From CAMLHU01 sp039917855 (GTDB lineage: Bacteria > Gemmatimonadota > Gemmatimonadetes > Gemmatimonadales > GWC2-71-9): 27,879 nt of DNA. A model generated the notes under the pieces. That model had not been told where the DNA came from. It made no database searches and saw only the letters and a program-made list of their open reading frames with translations. Positions 1 through 7,245 of the stretch are shown here, piece after piece (the stretch's first letter is position 1; each line of letters begins with the position of its first letter). Position numbers and translations under genes: made by a program. Where the stretch lies: assembly GCA_039917855.1 (NCBI GenBank), contig JBDSIR010000032.1:1-27879 (forward strand), written 5' to 3'.

Positions 1-1
1 G

Positions 2-103
2 GCGGGCAAGCCGGCCAAGGTCGCCCTCACCGCCGTGGCCCGGAAACTCCTCGTCCTCCTCAACACCATCCTGCGCACCGGAAGGCCCTGGCACTATGCC
101 TAA
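2..103 (+). CDS. IS110-family transposase, C-terminal end (cut by window start)
   Basis: Frame 2 is open from the first base and ends at TAA 101-103, giving 33 residues that begin AGKPAKVALTAVARKLLVLL and end near a Trp-His-Tyr. A short 'GKPxKVAxxAxxRKLLxxLN' tail is characteristic of the C-terminus of IS110/IS116/IS902 transposases, which use a RuvC-like DEDD domain plus a serine-containing Tnp_20 domain to move circular intermediates. Only the tail is visible, so whether the element is intact cannot be judged. No terminal inverted repeat is evident after the stop, which fits IS110 elements, as these usually lack them. G-rich repeats follow at once. Confidence 0.7.
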   Translation, partial: AGKPAKVALTAVARKLLVLLNTILRTGRPWHYA

Positions 104-112
104 GCCAAGACA

Positions 113-240
113 GTTGCTCTCCCGACAGGGAGAGGGGGCCGGGGGGAGAGGGGGCCGGGGGGAGAGGGGGCCGGGGGGAGAGGCTAGAGGGGGTCGGGGG
201 GTGAGGTAGTAAGGGAGAGGGGGCTAGGGGGTGAGGTAGG
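113..240. repeat. G-rich tandem repeat tract (16-bp unit) of the GAGAGGGGG repeat family
   Basis: A 16-bp unit, GGAGAGGGGGCCGGGG, is repeated about three times from 129 to 176. It continues as degenerate copies ending in the recurring text GGGGGGTGAGGTA. A short CTCTCCC...GGGAGAGG hairpin lies at its left edge (about 117-136). The same motif family recurs at 18500-18705 and inside the tauE-like gene at 27638-27674. The many G5 and G6 runs could form G-quadruplexes. I see no gene here; the minus-strand proline-rich frame across it is repeat translation. Confidence 0.85.
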
Positions 241-300
241 GCGAGCAGCAGAACCGGCTCCCCCACTATATCCTTCAAGTGTCATTCACAGGGTATTCTC

Positions 301-777
301 ATGACCGATCGTCGCCGATTCCTCGCCCTCGCCGGCCTCGCCGCCGCCGGGATGATGCTGCCGCGCAGGGTGCTGGCCTGGACCCCGCTGAAGAAGACCC
401 CGATCACGGTCTACAAGTCCCCCAGCTGCGGCTGCTGCGGCAAGTGGATCGAACATATCGCCGCCAACGGGTTCGAGCCGAAGGTGATCGACATCGCCGA
501 CAGCGCGCGCCTCGAGGAGCTCAAGACCACTTCCGGGATTCCCCAGGCGATGCGCTCCTGCCACCTAGCCCTGGTCGGCGCATATGCGGTCGAGGGACAC
601 GTCCCCGCGGACCTCATCACCCGGATGCTGCGTGAGCTGCCGCGGGCGCGCGGCCTCTCGGTGCCGGGGATGGTCGTCGGCTCGCCGGGAATGGAGGCCC
701 CCGGCGTGGCAGCACAGCACTATGACGTGCTCCTCTTCCAGCACGACGGGACGAGCCGGGTGTACGCATCTCGGTAA
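301..777 (+). CDS. DUF411 domain protein, Tat-exported, putative metal-binding
   Basis: This 158-residue protein begins MTDRRRFLALAG, a twin-arginine signal (RRRFLAL followed by an Ala/Gly-rich helix), so export through Tat is expected. The mature part starts with a thioredoxin-like strand, TPITVYKSPSCGCCGKW, with Cys43, Cys45 and Cys46. It continues with GIPQAMRSCH and VEGHVPADLI, the signature sequence of the DUF411 family. DUF411 proteins are often found beside copper-resistance genes and are thought to bind copper or another soft metal; that role is inference from the family. The ATG is preceded by AGGG about seven bases upstream. It sits alone between an IS remnant and a palindromic repeat, so no operon partner helps define its function. 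Confidence 0.88.
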   Translation: MTDRRRFLALAGLAAAGMMLPRRVLAWTPLKKTPITVYKSPSCGCCGKWIEHIAANGFEPKVIDIADSARLEELKTTSGIPQAMRSCHLALVGAYAVEGHVPADLITRMLRELPRARGLSVPGMVVGSPGMEAPGVAAQHYDVLLFQHDGTSRVYASR

Positions 778-784
778 CTGAACC

Positions 785-882
785 GCGCATGCAGAAGTGC
801 AGAATGAGCAGAACGCTCCTTCCCACGGCGGGATCTAGCTGGGGAGCTGGGCGTTCTGCCACTTCCGCAGTTCTGCATGCGC
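785..882. repeat. 98-bp imperfect palindromic element (REP/MITE-like)
   Basis: The left arm begins GCGCATGCAGAA and the right arm ends TTCTGCATGCGC. The outer 12 bases are perfectly complementary, and the arms stay about 80% complementary for roughly 34 bp, with GCAGAACG/CGTTCTGC near the inner ends. It fills the space between the DUF411 stop and the esterase start. It may terminate the upstream transcript or be a non-autonomous mobile repeat. No second copy was seen in this window. Confidence 0.75.
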
Positions 883-899
883 TGTTCTTGTGAGCTGAA

Positions 900-1556
900 T
901 TGAACACCGAGCTGAGCATCACAGGACCGCACCATCGCGCGCACCTCCTCGTCGCCGGTACGCCGATCGCCGACGCGAAAGGCGCGCTCGTCCTGGTGCA
1001 CGGCCGTGGGGCCGACGCCGAGGGGATGATCGATCTCGCCCAGCATTTCAGCGATGCACGCTTCGCCTGGCTGGCGCCGCAGGCCAACGGCCACATCTGG
1101 TATCCCTACTCCTTCCTCACCCCGATCGACCGGAACCAGCCCCACCTCGACTCCGCGCTCGCCGCGCTCGGCGCAGTGACGGACGGCCTCACCGAGGAGG
1201 GGATCACGCCCGATCATCAGGTGCTCCTCGGCTTCAGTCAGGGGGCCTGCCTCGCGCTCGAATTCGCGGTGCGTTCCGACCGGCGGTGGGGCGCGGTAGT
1301 GGGGCTCTCGGGCGGCGTCATCGGGCCACCAGGCACTACCTGGGACCGACCGAGGGGTGTCGCGGGGACCCCCGTCGTTCTGGGATGCAGCGACGTCGAT
1401 CCCCACATCCCGCTGGAGCGGGTGCACGAGACCCGCGACCTCTTCACCCGCCTCGGCGCGGTGGTCGATACCCGGATCTACCCCGGGATGCCGCATACCA
1501 TCAATGAAGATGAGATCGCCGCGGTCCGCGCTCTGCTCGAGCGCGTTCCACGGTGA
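900..1556 (+). CDS. Alpha/beta-hydrolase, phospholipase/carboxylesterase family
   Basis: This 218-residue single-domain hydrolase resembles the phospholipase/carboxylesterase (Abhydrolase_2) family, which has about this length. Visible landmarks are the oxyanion-loop region LVLVHGRGADAEGM (about 30-43), the nucleophile elbow GFSQGA with Ser113, the acid in GCSDVDPHIP (Asp167 most likely, Asp165 possible) and the catalytic His199 in YPGMPHTI. No signal peptide is seen, so it should act in the cytoplasm on short-chain or lysophospholipid esters; the substrate is not deducible. The frame begins with TTG at 900 just after the palindromic repeat, and the Shine-Dalgarno sequence is weak (GTGAG). 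A start elsewhere is unlikely because the first strand would be lost. Confidence 0.88.
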   Translation: MNTELSITGPHHRAHLLVAGTPIADAKGALVLVHGRGADAEGMIDLAQHFSDARFAWLAPQANGHIWYPYSFLTPIDRNQPHLDSALAALGAVTDGLTEEGITPDHQVLLGFSQGACLALEFAVRSDRRWGAVVGLSGGVIGPPGTTWDRPRGVAGTPVVLGCSDVDPHIPLERVHETRDLFTRLGAVVDTRIYPGMPHTINEDEIAAVRALLERVPR

Positions 1557-1637
1557 ACGGGGACTCTACCGGCCGGTTCGGCTGAATCCTGACCTGGGTA
1601 CCCCCCGTAGTTCTCCCGACCCCGTCCAAGGCCCCGC

Positions 1638-3935
1638 GTGCTCCTCGTCCTGTCCGCGTTCGTCGCGTTCCAATCTCCCGACAGTTCCCGCATCACGATC
1701 CAGCCGCCCCGTCTCGAAGTCGCGATCATCGTCGACGGCGAGCTCAACGAGCCGGCGTGGGGTCAGGCGGCGCGGCTCGACGGTTTCACCCGCTATCAGC
1801 CGGCTGGCGGCGCCGCAGTGGACTCCACGGTGGTCCTGGTCTGGTATTCGCCGACGGCGATCCATTTCGGTATCCGCGCCTACGAATCACACGGCGCGGC
1901 CAATGCGACCCTCGCCGATCGTGACCGCATCTTCAACGACGACAATGTCCAGCTCTTCCTCGACACCTACCACGATGGGCGTCAGGCGATCATGCTTGCG
2001 GTCAATCCGCTCGGTGTGCAGGGCGACGGATCGCTGATCGAGCTCGGACGAGGCGGGGGGAGTTTCTCGACCAGCGCGTCCGGGGGACGGGAACCGACCG
2101 ATCTTTCGCCCGACTTCGTCTTCCAGTCCAAGGGGCAGGTGACATCCTGGGGGTTCCAGGTCGAGCTCCGCGTTCCCTTCAAGAGCCTTCGGTATCAGCC
2201 GGCCGAGGTTCAGACTTGGGGATTCCAGGTGGTGCGCCAGGTCCAGCACGCCGGAGAGGAGGACACCTGGACGCCCACCGAACGCGCCGCGGCCTCGTTC
2301 CTGGCCCAGTCCGGGGCGTTGAGCGGGCTGACCGGGATGCGTCGTGGCGTGGTGGTCGACGCGACGCCGGAACTGACTCGTCGGTGGGACGGCGCCCCGG
2401 CCGGGAGTGACTGGAACTACACCGCGGACGACTGGAAGCTCGGCGGGACCGTTCGATGGGGTGTCACCGAGAACCTGACGCTCAACGGCACGGTCCACCC
2501 CGACTTCTCCCAGGTCGAAGCCGACGCCGGCCAGATCCAGTTCGATCCCCGCGTCGCCATCTTTTTCCCGGAACGCCGCCCCTTCTTCCTTGATGGTCTC
2601 GAGCTCTTCGCGGCCCCCAATAATCTCATCTACACCCGTCGGCTGCGGCTGCCCGATGGCGCCGTGAAGCTCACCGGCAAGGCGGCCAACACCAACATCG
2701 GGCTCATTGCCGGGCTCGATGGTGAGGACTTCTCCATCGGCGGCGCCGATCGTCCGCACGTCCTGATGGCGCGCCTGCAGCGCGACCTCGGACGCTCGTC
2801 CAGCCTCGGGATGGTGTACACCGACCGCACCGAGGATGGCGGGAGCAATCGGGTCCTCGGCATCGACGGGCGGTACGTCTTTGGCGGGCTGTATGCCGCG
2901 CAGTTCCAGCTCGCCGGGAGCCGCACCGACGACGGCGCGGGGGTCGAGACCGCCCCGCTCTGGCAGCTGCGTTTCCTCCGGAACGGCCGGCGGTACGGAT
3001 TCCGGACCACGTTCAACGGCATCAGCGACAAGTTCGTCACCCGGAGCGGATTCATCGGCCGGCCCGGCATCGTGAAGTGGAACATCGACAACAACTACAC
3101 CTGGGACTGGCCGCGGACCGCGTTCCTGCAGCAGTTCACCGCCGGCCTGGTGCTCGACGGGACCTGGCAGTACACCCATTTTGTGAACAACACCGGGATC
3201 CAGGACAAGAAGCTCCACCTCAACACCAACGCCGTCCTCCGCGGCGGGTGGAACGTCAACGTCAACTGGTTCGTCGAGACCTTCGGGTACGACGACGCAC
3301 TGTACAGCCGGTACCGGGTCGCGAGCCCCACAGACACCGTCCCCTTCACCGGGACGCCGACGATCCCCAACAGCGAAGTCCTCGTGCAGGTCAGCACGCC
3401 GGCGTACCAGAAGTTCAACGCCTTCGGCTTCGCCCTCTACGGTCACGACGAGAACTTCTACGAGTGGAGTTCGTCCTGGCTCTGGATCGGCCAGCTCGGC
3501 GTCAACTGGCGCCCGACCGACCAGATCCGTCTCGGCTTCACGCACAACTGGCAGCGCGTGGATCGGCGGTCCGACGGGAGCACGGTCAACATCACCCAGA
3601 TCCCCCGGGTCACCCTCGAGTATCAGGTGGCGCGCCCCCTCTTCATCCGGCTCATCGGCCAGTACATCCGCTCCGAGACCGATTCGCTCCGCGACGACTC
3701 GCGGACCGGGTATCCGATCTTCATCCAGACACCGAGCGGACTGGTGCGCGCAGGGGCCCGGAACGATCACGACGTCAGCGTGGACGCGCTCCTCTCCTAC
3801 CGTCCCACCCCCGGGACCGTGCTCTTCATCGGCTACGGCAGTTTGTACACCGGAGACCAGGCCTACAAGTTCAGCGATCTCCAGCGCACCGAGGACGGGT
3901 TCTTCACCAAGCTGTCGTATCTGTTCCGTCTCTGA
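1638..3935 (+). CDS. DUF5916 protein with N-terminal CBM9-like domain, probable outer-membrane protein
   Basis: This 765-residue protein starts with GTG. A short hydrophobic leader (MLLVLSAFVAFQ) fits Sec export. Residues about 20-210 form a carbohydrate-binding family 9-like beta-sandwich (IDGELNEPAWGQA, WYSPTAIHFGIRAYES, DDNVQLFLDTYHDGR), as seen at the start of DUF5916 proteins. The rest is the DUF5916 region, with the typical stretch on outer-membrane-like strands such as NPDFSQVEAD-type and FFPERRPFFLDG motifs. The chain ends in aromatic strands (LSYLFRL), as expected for a beta barrel. The family is abundant in Gemmatimonadota and Bacteroidota and has no proven function; binding or transport of glycans or peptides at the surface is speculation. 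The Shine-Dalgarno sequence is weak (AAGG). The gene ends against the heptamer-repeat terminator region. Confidence 0.87.
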   Translation: MLLVLSAFVAFQSPDSSRITIQPPRLEVAIIVDGELNEPAWGQAARLDGFTRYQPAGGAAVDSTVVLVWYSPTAIHFGIRAYESHGAANATLADRDRIFNDDNVQLFLDTYHDGRQAIMLAVNPLGVQGDGSLIELGRGGGSFSTSASGGREPTDLSPDFVFQSKGQVTSWGFQVELRVPFKSLRYQPAEVQTWGFQVVRQVQHAGEEDTWTPTERAAASFLAQSGALSGLTGMRRGVVVDATPELTRRWDGAPAGSDWNYTADDWKLGGTVRWGVTENLTLNGTVHPDFSQVEADAGQIQFDPRVAIFFPERRPFFLDGLELFAAPNNLIYTRRLRLPDGAVKLTGKAANTNIGLIAGLDGEDFSIGGADRPHVLMARLQRDLGRSSSLGMVYTDRTEDGGSNRVLGIDGRYVFGGLYAAQFQLAGSRTDDGAGVETAPLWQLRFLRNGRRYGFRTTFNGISDKFVTRSGFIGRPGIVKWNIDNNYTWDWPRTAFLQQFTAGLVLDGTWQYTHFVNNTGIQDKKLHLNTNAVLRGGWNVNVNWFVETFGYDDALYSRYRVASPTDTVPFTGTPTIPNSEVLVQVSTPAYQKFNAFGFALYGHDENFYEWSSSWLWIGQLGVNWRPTDQIRLGFTHNWQRVDRRSDGSTVNITQIPRVTLEYQVARPLFIRLIGQYIRSETDSLRDDSRTGYPIFIQTPSGLVRAGARNDHDVSVDALLSYRPTPGTVLFIGYGSLYTGDQAYKFSDLQRTEDGFFTKLSYLFRL

Positions 3936-3939
3936 CGGA

Positions 3940-4058
3940 GTCTAGAGTCTAGAGTCTAGAGTCTAGAGACTAGAGACTAGAGACTAGAGAGGGGCCCCGT
4001 TGCATACGGAGCCCCTCTCTCAACTCTAAACTCTAAACTCTAAACTCTGGGCTCTAGA
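3940..4058. repeat. Heptamer tandem repeats flanking a terminator hairpin
   Basis: Left of the hairpin are about four copies of GTCTAGA followed by three of GACTAGA. Right of it are four copies of AACTCTA/AACTCTG. Read on the opposite strand, the right-hand units are TAGAGTT, so both arrays belong to one heptamer family (TAGAG plus two variable bases) placed in inverted orientation. The right array overlaps the last codons of the leftward doxX gene. Such arrays are prone to slippage. Confidence 0.9.
3987..4019. terminator. Bidirectional hairpin terminator between convergent genes
   Basis: A 14-bp stem with one mismatch (GAGAGGGGCCCCGT against ACGGAGCCCCTCTC) closes a five-base TGCAT loop. 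It sits between the stop of the DUF5916 gene and the stop of the convergent doxX gene. There is no T-run, but the position and stability fit a shared terminator. The flanking inverted heptamers could extend the stem. Confidence 0.7.
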
Positions 4059-4503
4059 CTTGCTTCGCGATCACCCTGTCCACCGAGTATGCACCGCTCC
4101 CCTTCCAGATGATGAGCAGCGCCATCGCGGCGGCGAGGATGTGGAATTCGAAGCCCTCGCCCCGACCGGGGGTGACGTTCCAGTTCATGAAGAAGCCGAC
4201 CTTGGCGTGCACCAGGTAGACCGCGACGACCATGTTGCAGAAGATGCCGAAGGCGGCGATGCGGCCGAAGAGGCCGGTGATCAGCCCGAGCGAGCCGAGG
4301 AACTCGGCCAGGATGGCGAGCACCGCGAAGACCGCTGGGATGCCGAGCTGCCCGGTGAACCATCCCATCGACCCGGTCCAACCGTAGCCGCCGAACCAGC
4401 TGAGGACCTTCTGGGCACCGTGGGGGAACATCACGACGCCGAGCGCGATGCGGATGAGCGCCAGCCCGGCGTCATTGGAGGTGGAGAAAAGCAGCTTCTT
4501 CAT
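4054..4503 (-). CDS. DoxX family membrane protein
   Basis: This 149-residue protein has four hydrophobic helices and the DoxX signature: GLALIRIALGVVMFPHGAQK near the N-terminus, then GWFTGQLGIP, AEFLGSLGLITGLFGRIAA and VHAKVGFFMNW. DoxX-family proteins sit in the cytoplasmic membrane; relatives include the DoxD subunit of thiosulfate:quinone oxidoreductase and CatD of Bacillus. I chose ATG 4503 rather than TTG 4527 because AGGAG lies seven bases before it. The TTG would overlap the marR stop and has no ribosome-binding site. It follows marR by 20 bases, so the two are probably co-transcribed, suggesting a redox- or quinone-stress role (inference). Confidence 0.88.
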   Translation of the reverse strand: MKKLLFSTSNDAGLALIRIALGVVMFPHGAQKVLSWFGGYGWTGSMGWFTGQLGIPAVFAVLAILAEFLGSLGLITGLFGRIAAFGIFCNMVVAVYLVHAKVGFFMNWNVTPGRGEGFEFHILAAAMALLIIWKGSGAYSVDRVIAKQV

Positions 4504-4523
4504 GAGCGGACTCCTGAAAGTGG

Positions 4524-5021
4524 TCAAGGGTCGGTCGCCGGAACGGCGGACCCGTTGCGCAGCAGGTCGAGCAAGCGGACGAGCGTGCGCTGCTCGGCCG
4601 CAGACAACTGGGCGACGGCCGCGCGTTCCGCGGCGTCGATGGGGGCGTCGAGTTTCTTGAGGAGCGCGGTGCCCGCCGGGGCGATGCGCACCGTGACCTG
4701 ACGCCGGTCGGTGGCGTCGCGGTCGCGGGTGACCAGGGTGGCGGCCTCGAGCCGGTCGATGAGCCGGGTGATCCCGGGGGAGAGGTCCACCAGGCGGTCG
4801 CGGATGGCGAGGGTCGGGAGCCCCTCGGCGCCGGCCCCCCGGAGGATCCGGAGCACGTTGTACTGGGGGAGGGTCAGGGCCGACTGCTCCATGACCGCCG
4901 CGAACCGGCGTTCGATCACGGCGGCGGTGCGGGCGAGCGTCACCACCGTCTCGTGCCCCGACGACTGAAAGGGGCGGGTCTGGTGGATCTCGCGGGCGAC
5001 AGAGAGCGGGCGGTGCGGCAT
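4524..5021 (-). CDS. MarR family transcriptional regulator
   Basis: The 165-residue protein shows the MarR winged-helix plan. An N-terminal dimerisation helix (TAAVIERRFAAVMEQSALTLPQYNVLRIL) is followed by the helix-turn-helix (LAIRDRLVDLSPGITRLIDRLEAATLV), the wing (RDRDATDRRQVTVRIAPAG) and a C-terminal dimerisation helix ending LLRNG. The usual length is about 140-170 residues. An upstream in-frame start at 5081 exists, but ATG 5021 begins the conserved part and lies just downstream of a TTGACA box and a 20-bp palindrome. It is the first gene of a leftward pair with doxX and probably represses itself and doxX, with release by a small phenolic, quinone or oxidant ligand (inference from the family). 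Confidence 0.88.
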   Translation of the reverse strand: MPHRPLSVAREIHQTRPFQSSGHETVVTLARTAAVIERRFAAVMEQSALTLPQYNVLRILRGAGAEGLPTLAIRDRLVDLSPGITRLIDRLEAATLVTRDRDATDRRQVTVRIAPAGTALLKKLDAPIDAAERAAVAQLSAAEQRTLVRLLDLLRNGSAVPATDP

Positions 5022-5040
5022 GGCTATATGTTGCAGATGA

Positions 5041-5060
5041 ATAGTTGATATGTCAAGTAT
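5041..5060. promoter_or_regulatory. MarR-type operator overlapping the marR promoter
   Basis: The imperfect palindrome ATAGTTGATATGTCAAGTAT has 8 of 10 half-site positions complementary. On the minus strand it contains TTGACA, a consensus -35 box for marR, about 30 bases before the ATG. Its size and position fit autoregulation by the MarR protein. It may also affect the divergent gene starting at 5134. Confidence 0.6.
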
Positions 5061-5133
5061 ATCACCCCTCTCCGGCGCCAAAGCCGGCCATTAGCTTGGA
5101 AGCGATGCCCCGTCCCCCGGAGCGCACCGCCAT

Positions 5134-7245
5134 ATGACCGACCCGACCACCGGCACTCCCCTGCCGGCCGAGGGGGGCGCACCTGTACCGGCAGGGACCC
5201 AAGTCTTGTCGCGCGATCTGGCATCGTTCCTGGTCGAATTCTCGATCGCGCTGCACAAGAATCAGATGTACCCGACGGGCCATCCCCACCTCAATACCGC
5301 TCTCGTGGGCTTCAACGACCGGGTCCGGGCACTCCTCGCGACCCGGCCGTCCTTGAGCATCGGCGTGGCGCGCAAGCAGCTGGTCATCGAAGGGGTGGCC
5401 ACCGACCCCGACAACCCGCTCCTGCGCGAGCTCGCGCTCAAGCTCCACCGGCATCAACTCGGCGCGATCAAGATCATGCCCGAGGTGGAGGACCACGAGG
5501 TCTCGGAATTTCTTGCGCTCCTGGTGCAGGATCCCTACCTCACGAGCGAGCCGCTCGGGCGCCCCGCCTCGGGCGACCTCCGGCGCTGGCAGAACATCTG
5601 GCTCTTTCCGCTCGCGTATGACCAGCTCGAGCTGATCGAGGGGAGCGAGGGCGAAGGAGAGCTCCGGCCCGACAAGGGGCGCGGGGGCCAGCTCTGGGTC
5701 GGTCTCGCCTCCGCGGCGCTCGCGAGCGACGACGGAAGTGCGCCGCCGAGGCCGGCCTCGACCGATCCCACCGAGGTGGCCAAGTCCATCGACGAGCACA
5801 AGTCCGAACGGACCTACGACCAGGTGATCGTCGGCTACCTGCTCCAGATCGCCGACGAGCTCAAGACCGATCCCAACCCCGAGGGGAGCGCGCTCAATCG
5901 GCGGGTCTCGCGGCTGGTGAATTCGCTCCGGCCCGACACGCTCAAGCGCCTCCTCGAGATGGGAGGTGATCTCCACCAGCGCTCCCGCTTCGTGCTCGAC
6001 GCCACCCAGGGGATGGCGGTGAACGCGGTGATGGAGCTGGTGAAAGCCGCCGCGGATGCGGGGTCCCATAATATGAGCAATTCGCTCGTGCGCTTGCTCA
6101 ACAAGCTGGCGGTGCACGCGGAGGTAGGCGGGGCGGTGGAGACCCGCGAAGGGGCCGACCGCGAGCTCCGCGAAAGCGTCCGGAAGCTCGTGACCGGTTG
6201 GGACCTCGACGACCCGAATCCCAACTCGTACACCGACATCCTCGAGGGGATGTCGCGTGAGCGCCCCGACCGTGTCGCGCCGAGCAGCGAGCACGAGGCG
6301 GAGCCCGAGCGGCTGATCAAGATGGCCATCGAGGTCGACGGGCTCGGCGAGACGGTCATGCGCGCCGTGGACAAGCTGGTGACGGAGGGGCGGATGGGCA
6401 CGGCACTCGACGTGCTCGAGAAACCCCCGCGCCGGAATGAGGCGGCGACGACCCTGCTGGACTATCTCGTGACCCCGGAGCGGCTCACCGCGCTCCTGGC
6501 GGACGAATCGGCGATCGATTTCGAGAACGTCGACCGGCTCTCGCGCCGCCTGGGCGCGGCCGCGGCCGAGCCGCTGCTCGACGCCTACGCGGCCGCCGAA
6601 CAGCGCGCGGTGCGCCGCAAGCTCCACGACCGGGTGTCGACGATCGGCACCGGGATCGGCCCGGAGGTGGTGAAGCGCCTCTCCGACACGCCGTGGTATG
6701 TCCAGCGCAACATGCTGACGCTCCTTGCCTCGATGCCTACGTGGCCCGACGGGTTCACCCCCGAGCCGTGGGCCCGGCACGAGGATCCGCGGGTCCGGCG
6801 CGAGGCATACCGCCTGCTGTTCCGCCTGCCAGACAAGCGCTCGGCGGCCCTGACCCAGGCGCTCGCCGACCCGGACGAAGGGATCGAGCGAATGGCGCTT
6901 GCGGCCGCCACCGAAGGGTGCCCGCCGGTCATGGCGGTGAGGCTCGAGATGCTGGCCGGTGATCCGGCGCGTTCGCCCGAGATGCGGGCCTTGGCGCTCC
7001 GCGCGGTGGGCGGGCTCAGGCGCCTCGAGACGCTGCCGATCCTGCTCGAGGCCGCGATCGTAAAAGGGGGGTTCCTCCGGCGCGCCCGGCTCCACGAAAA
7101 GGGGCCCGAACTCCTCGCCGCCCTCAGCGTCCTGGCCCAGTTCTGGACCAACGACGAGGACGCCGCCGCCGCGCTGGCGCTGGCCGAGAAGTCGGAGGAC
7201 CCGCAGGTGCGCACCGCCGGGCGGCGCCGGGGAGGGAAGGGATGA
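5134..7245 (+). CDS. HEAT-repeat-like protein with N-terminal 'GHP' domain, partner of HD-GYP protein
   Basis: This 703-residue cytoplasmic protein has no signal peptide. Residues about 28-135 form a domain with the pattern FLVEFSIALHKNQMYPTGHP (GHP at 49-51), followed by a strand pair (LSIGVARKQLVIEGV) and a helix region ending VSEFLALLV. The same pattern opens the next gene. The middle is helical (about 195-490). The C-terminal 200 residues look like HEAT/armadillo repeats (EDPRVRREAYRLLFRLP, ADPDEGIERMALAAA, ALALRAVGGLRRLETLPILLEA), often used as protein-interaction scaffolds. Its last codons overlap the HD-GYP start (ATGA), so the two are translationally coupled and may form a complex. 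No enzymatic motif is visible, and I do not know its exact function. Confidence 0.75.
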   Translation: MTDPTTGTPLPAEGGAPVPAGTQVLSRDLASFLVEFSIALHKNQMYPTGHPHLNTALVGFNDRVRALLATRPSLSIGVARKQLVIEGVATDPDNPLLRELALKLHRHQLGAIKIMPEVEDHEVSEFLALLVQDPYLTSEPLGRPASGDLRRWQNIWLFPLAYDQLELIEGSEGEGELRPDKGRGGQLWVGLASAALASDDGSAPPRPASTDPTEVAKSIDEHKSERTYDQVIVGYLLQIADELKTDPNPEGSALNRRVSRLVNSLRPDTLKRLLEMGGDLHQRSRFVLDATQGMAVNAVMELVKAAADAGSHNMSNSLVRLLNKLAVHAEVGGAVETREGADRELRESVRKLVTGWDLDDPNPNSYTDILEGMSRERPDRVAPSSEHEAEPERLIKMAIEVDGLGETVMRAVDKLVTEGRMGTALDVLEKPPRRNEAATTLLDYLVTPERLTALLADESAIDFENVDRLSRRLGAAAAEPLLDAYAAAEQRAVRRKLHDRVSTIGTGIGPEVVKRLSDTPWYVQRNMLTLLASMPTWPDGFTPEPWARHEDPRVRREAYRLLFRLPDKRSAALTQALADPDEGIERMALAAATEGCPPVMAVRLEMLAGDPARSPEMRALALRAVGGLRRLETLPILLEAAIVKGGFLRRARLHEKGPELLAALSVLAQFWTNDEDAAAALALAEKSEDPQVRTAGRRRGGKG

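Noticed and set aside
60..278. Proline-rich minus-strand ORF near the window start
   Set aside because: It is a translation of the G-rich tandem repeat.
1887..3770. 627-residue minus-strand open frame opposite the DUF5916 gene
   Set aside because: Shadow frame without domain features.
3940..4058. CRISPR array
   Set aside because: Units are 7 bp with no spacers, so this is a simple tandem repeat.
5044..5056. FNR/CRP-type box (TTGAT...TCAA)
   Set aside because: The spacing is two bases rather than four, and the position fits a MarR operator better.
5062..7095. 677-residue minus-strand open frame opposite the HEAT-like gene
   Set aside because: Arg/His/Gly-rich shadow translation with no recognisable motif; the plus frame shares a domain with its neighbour.
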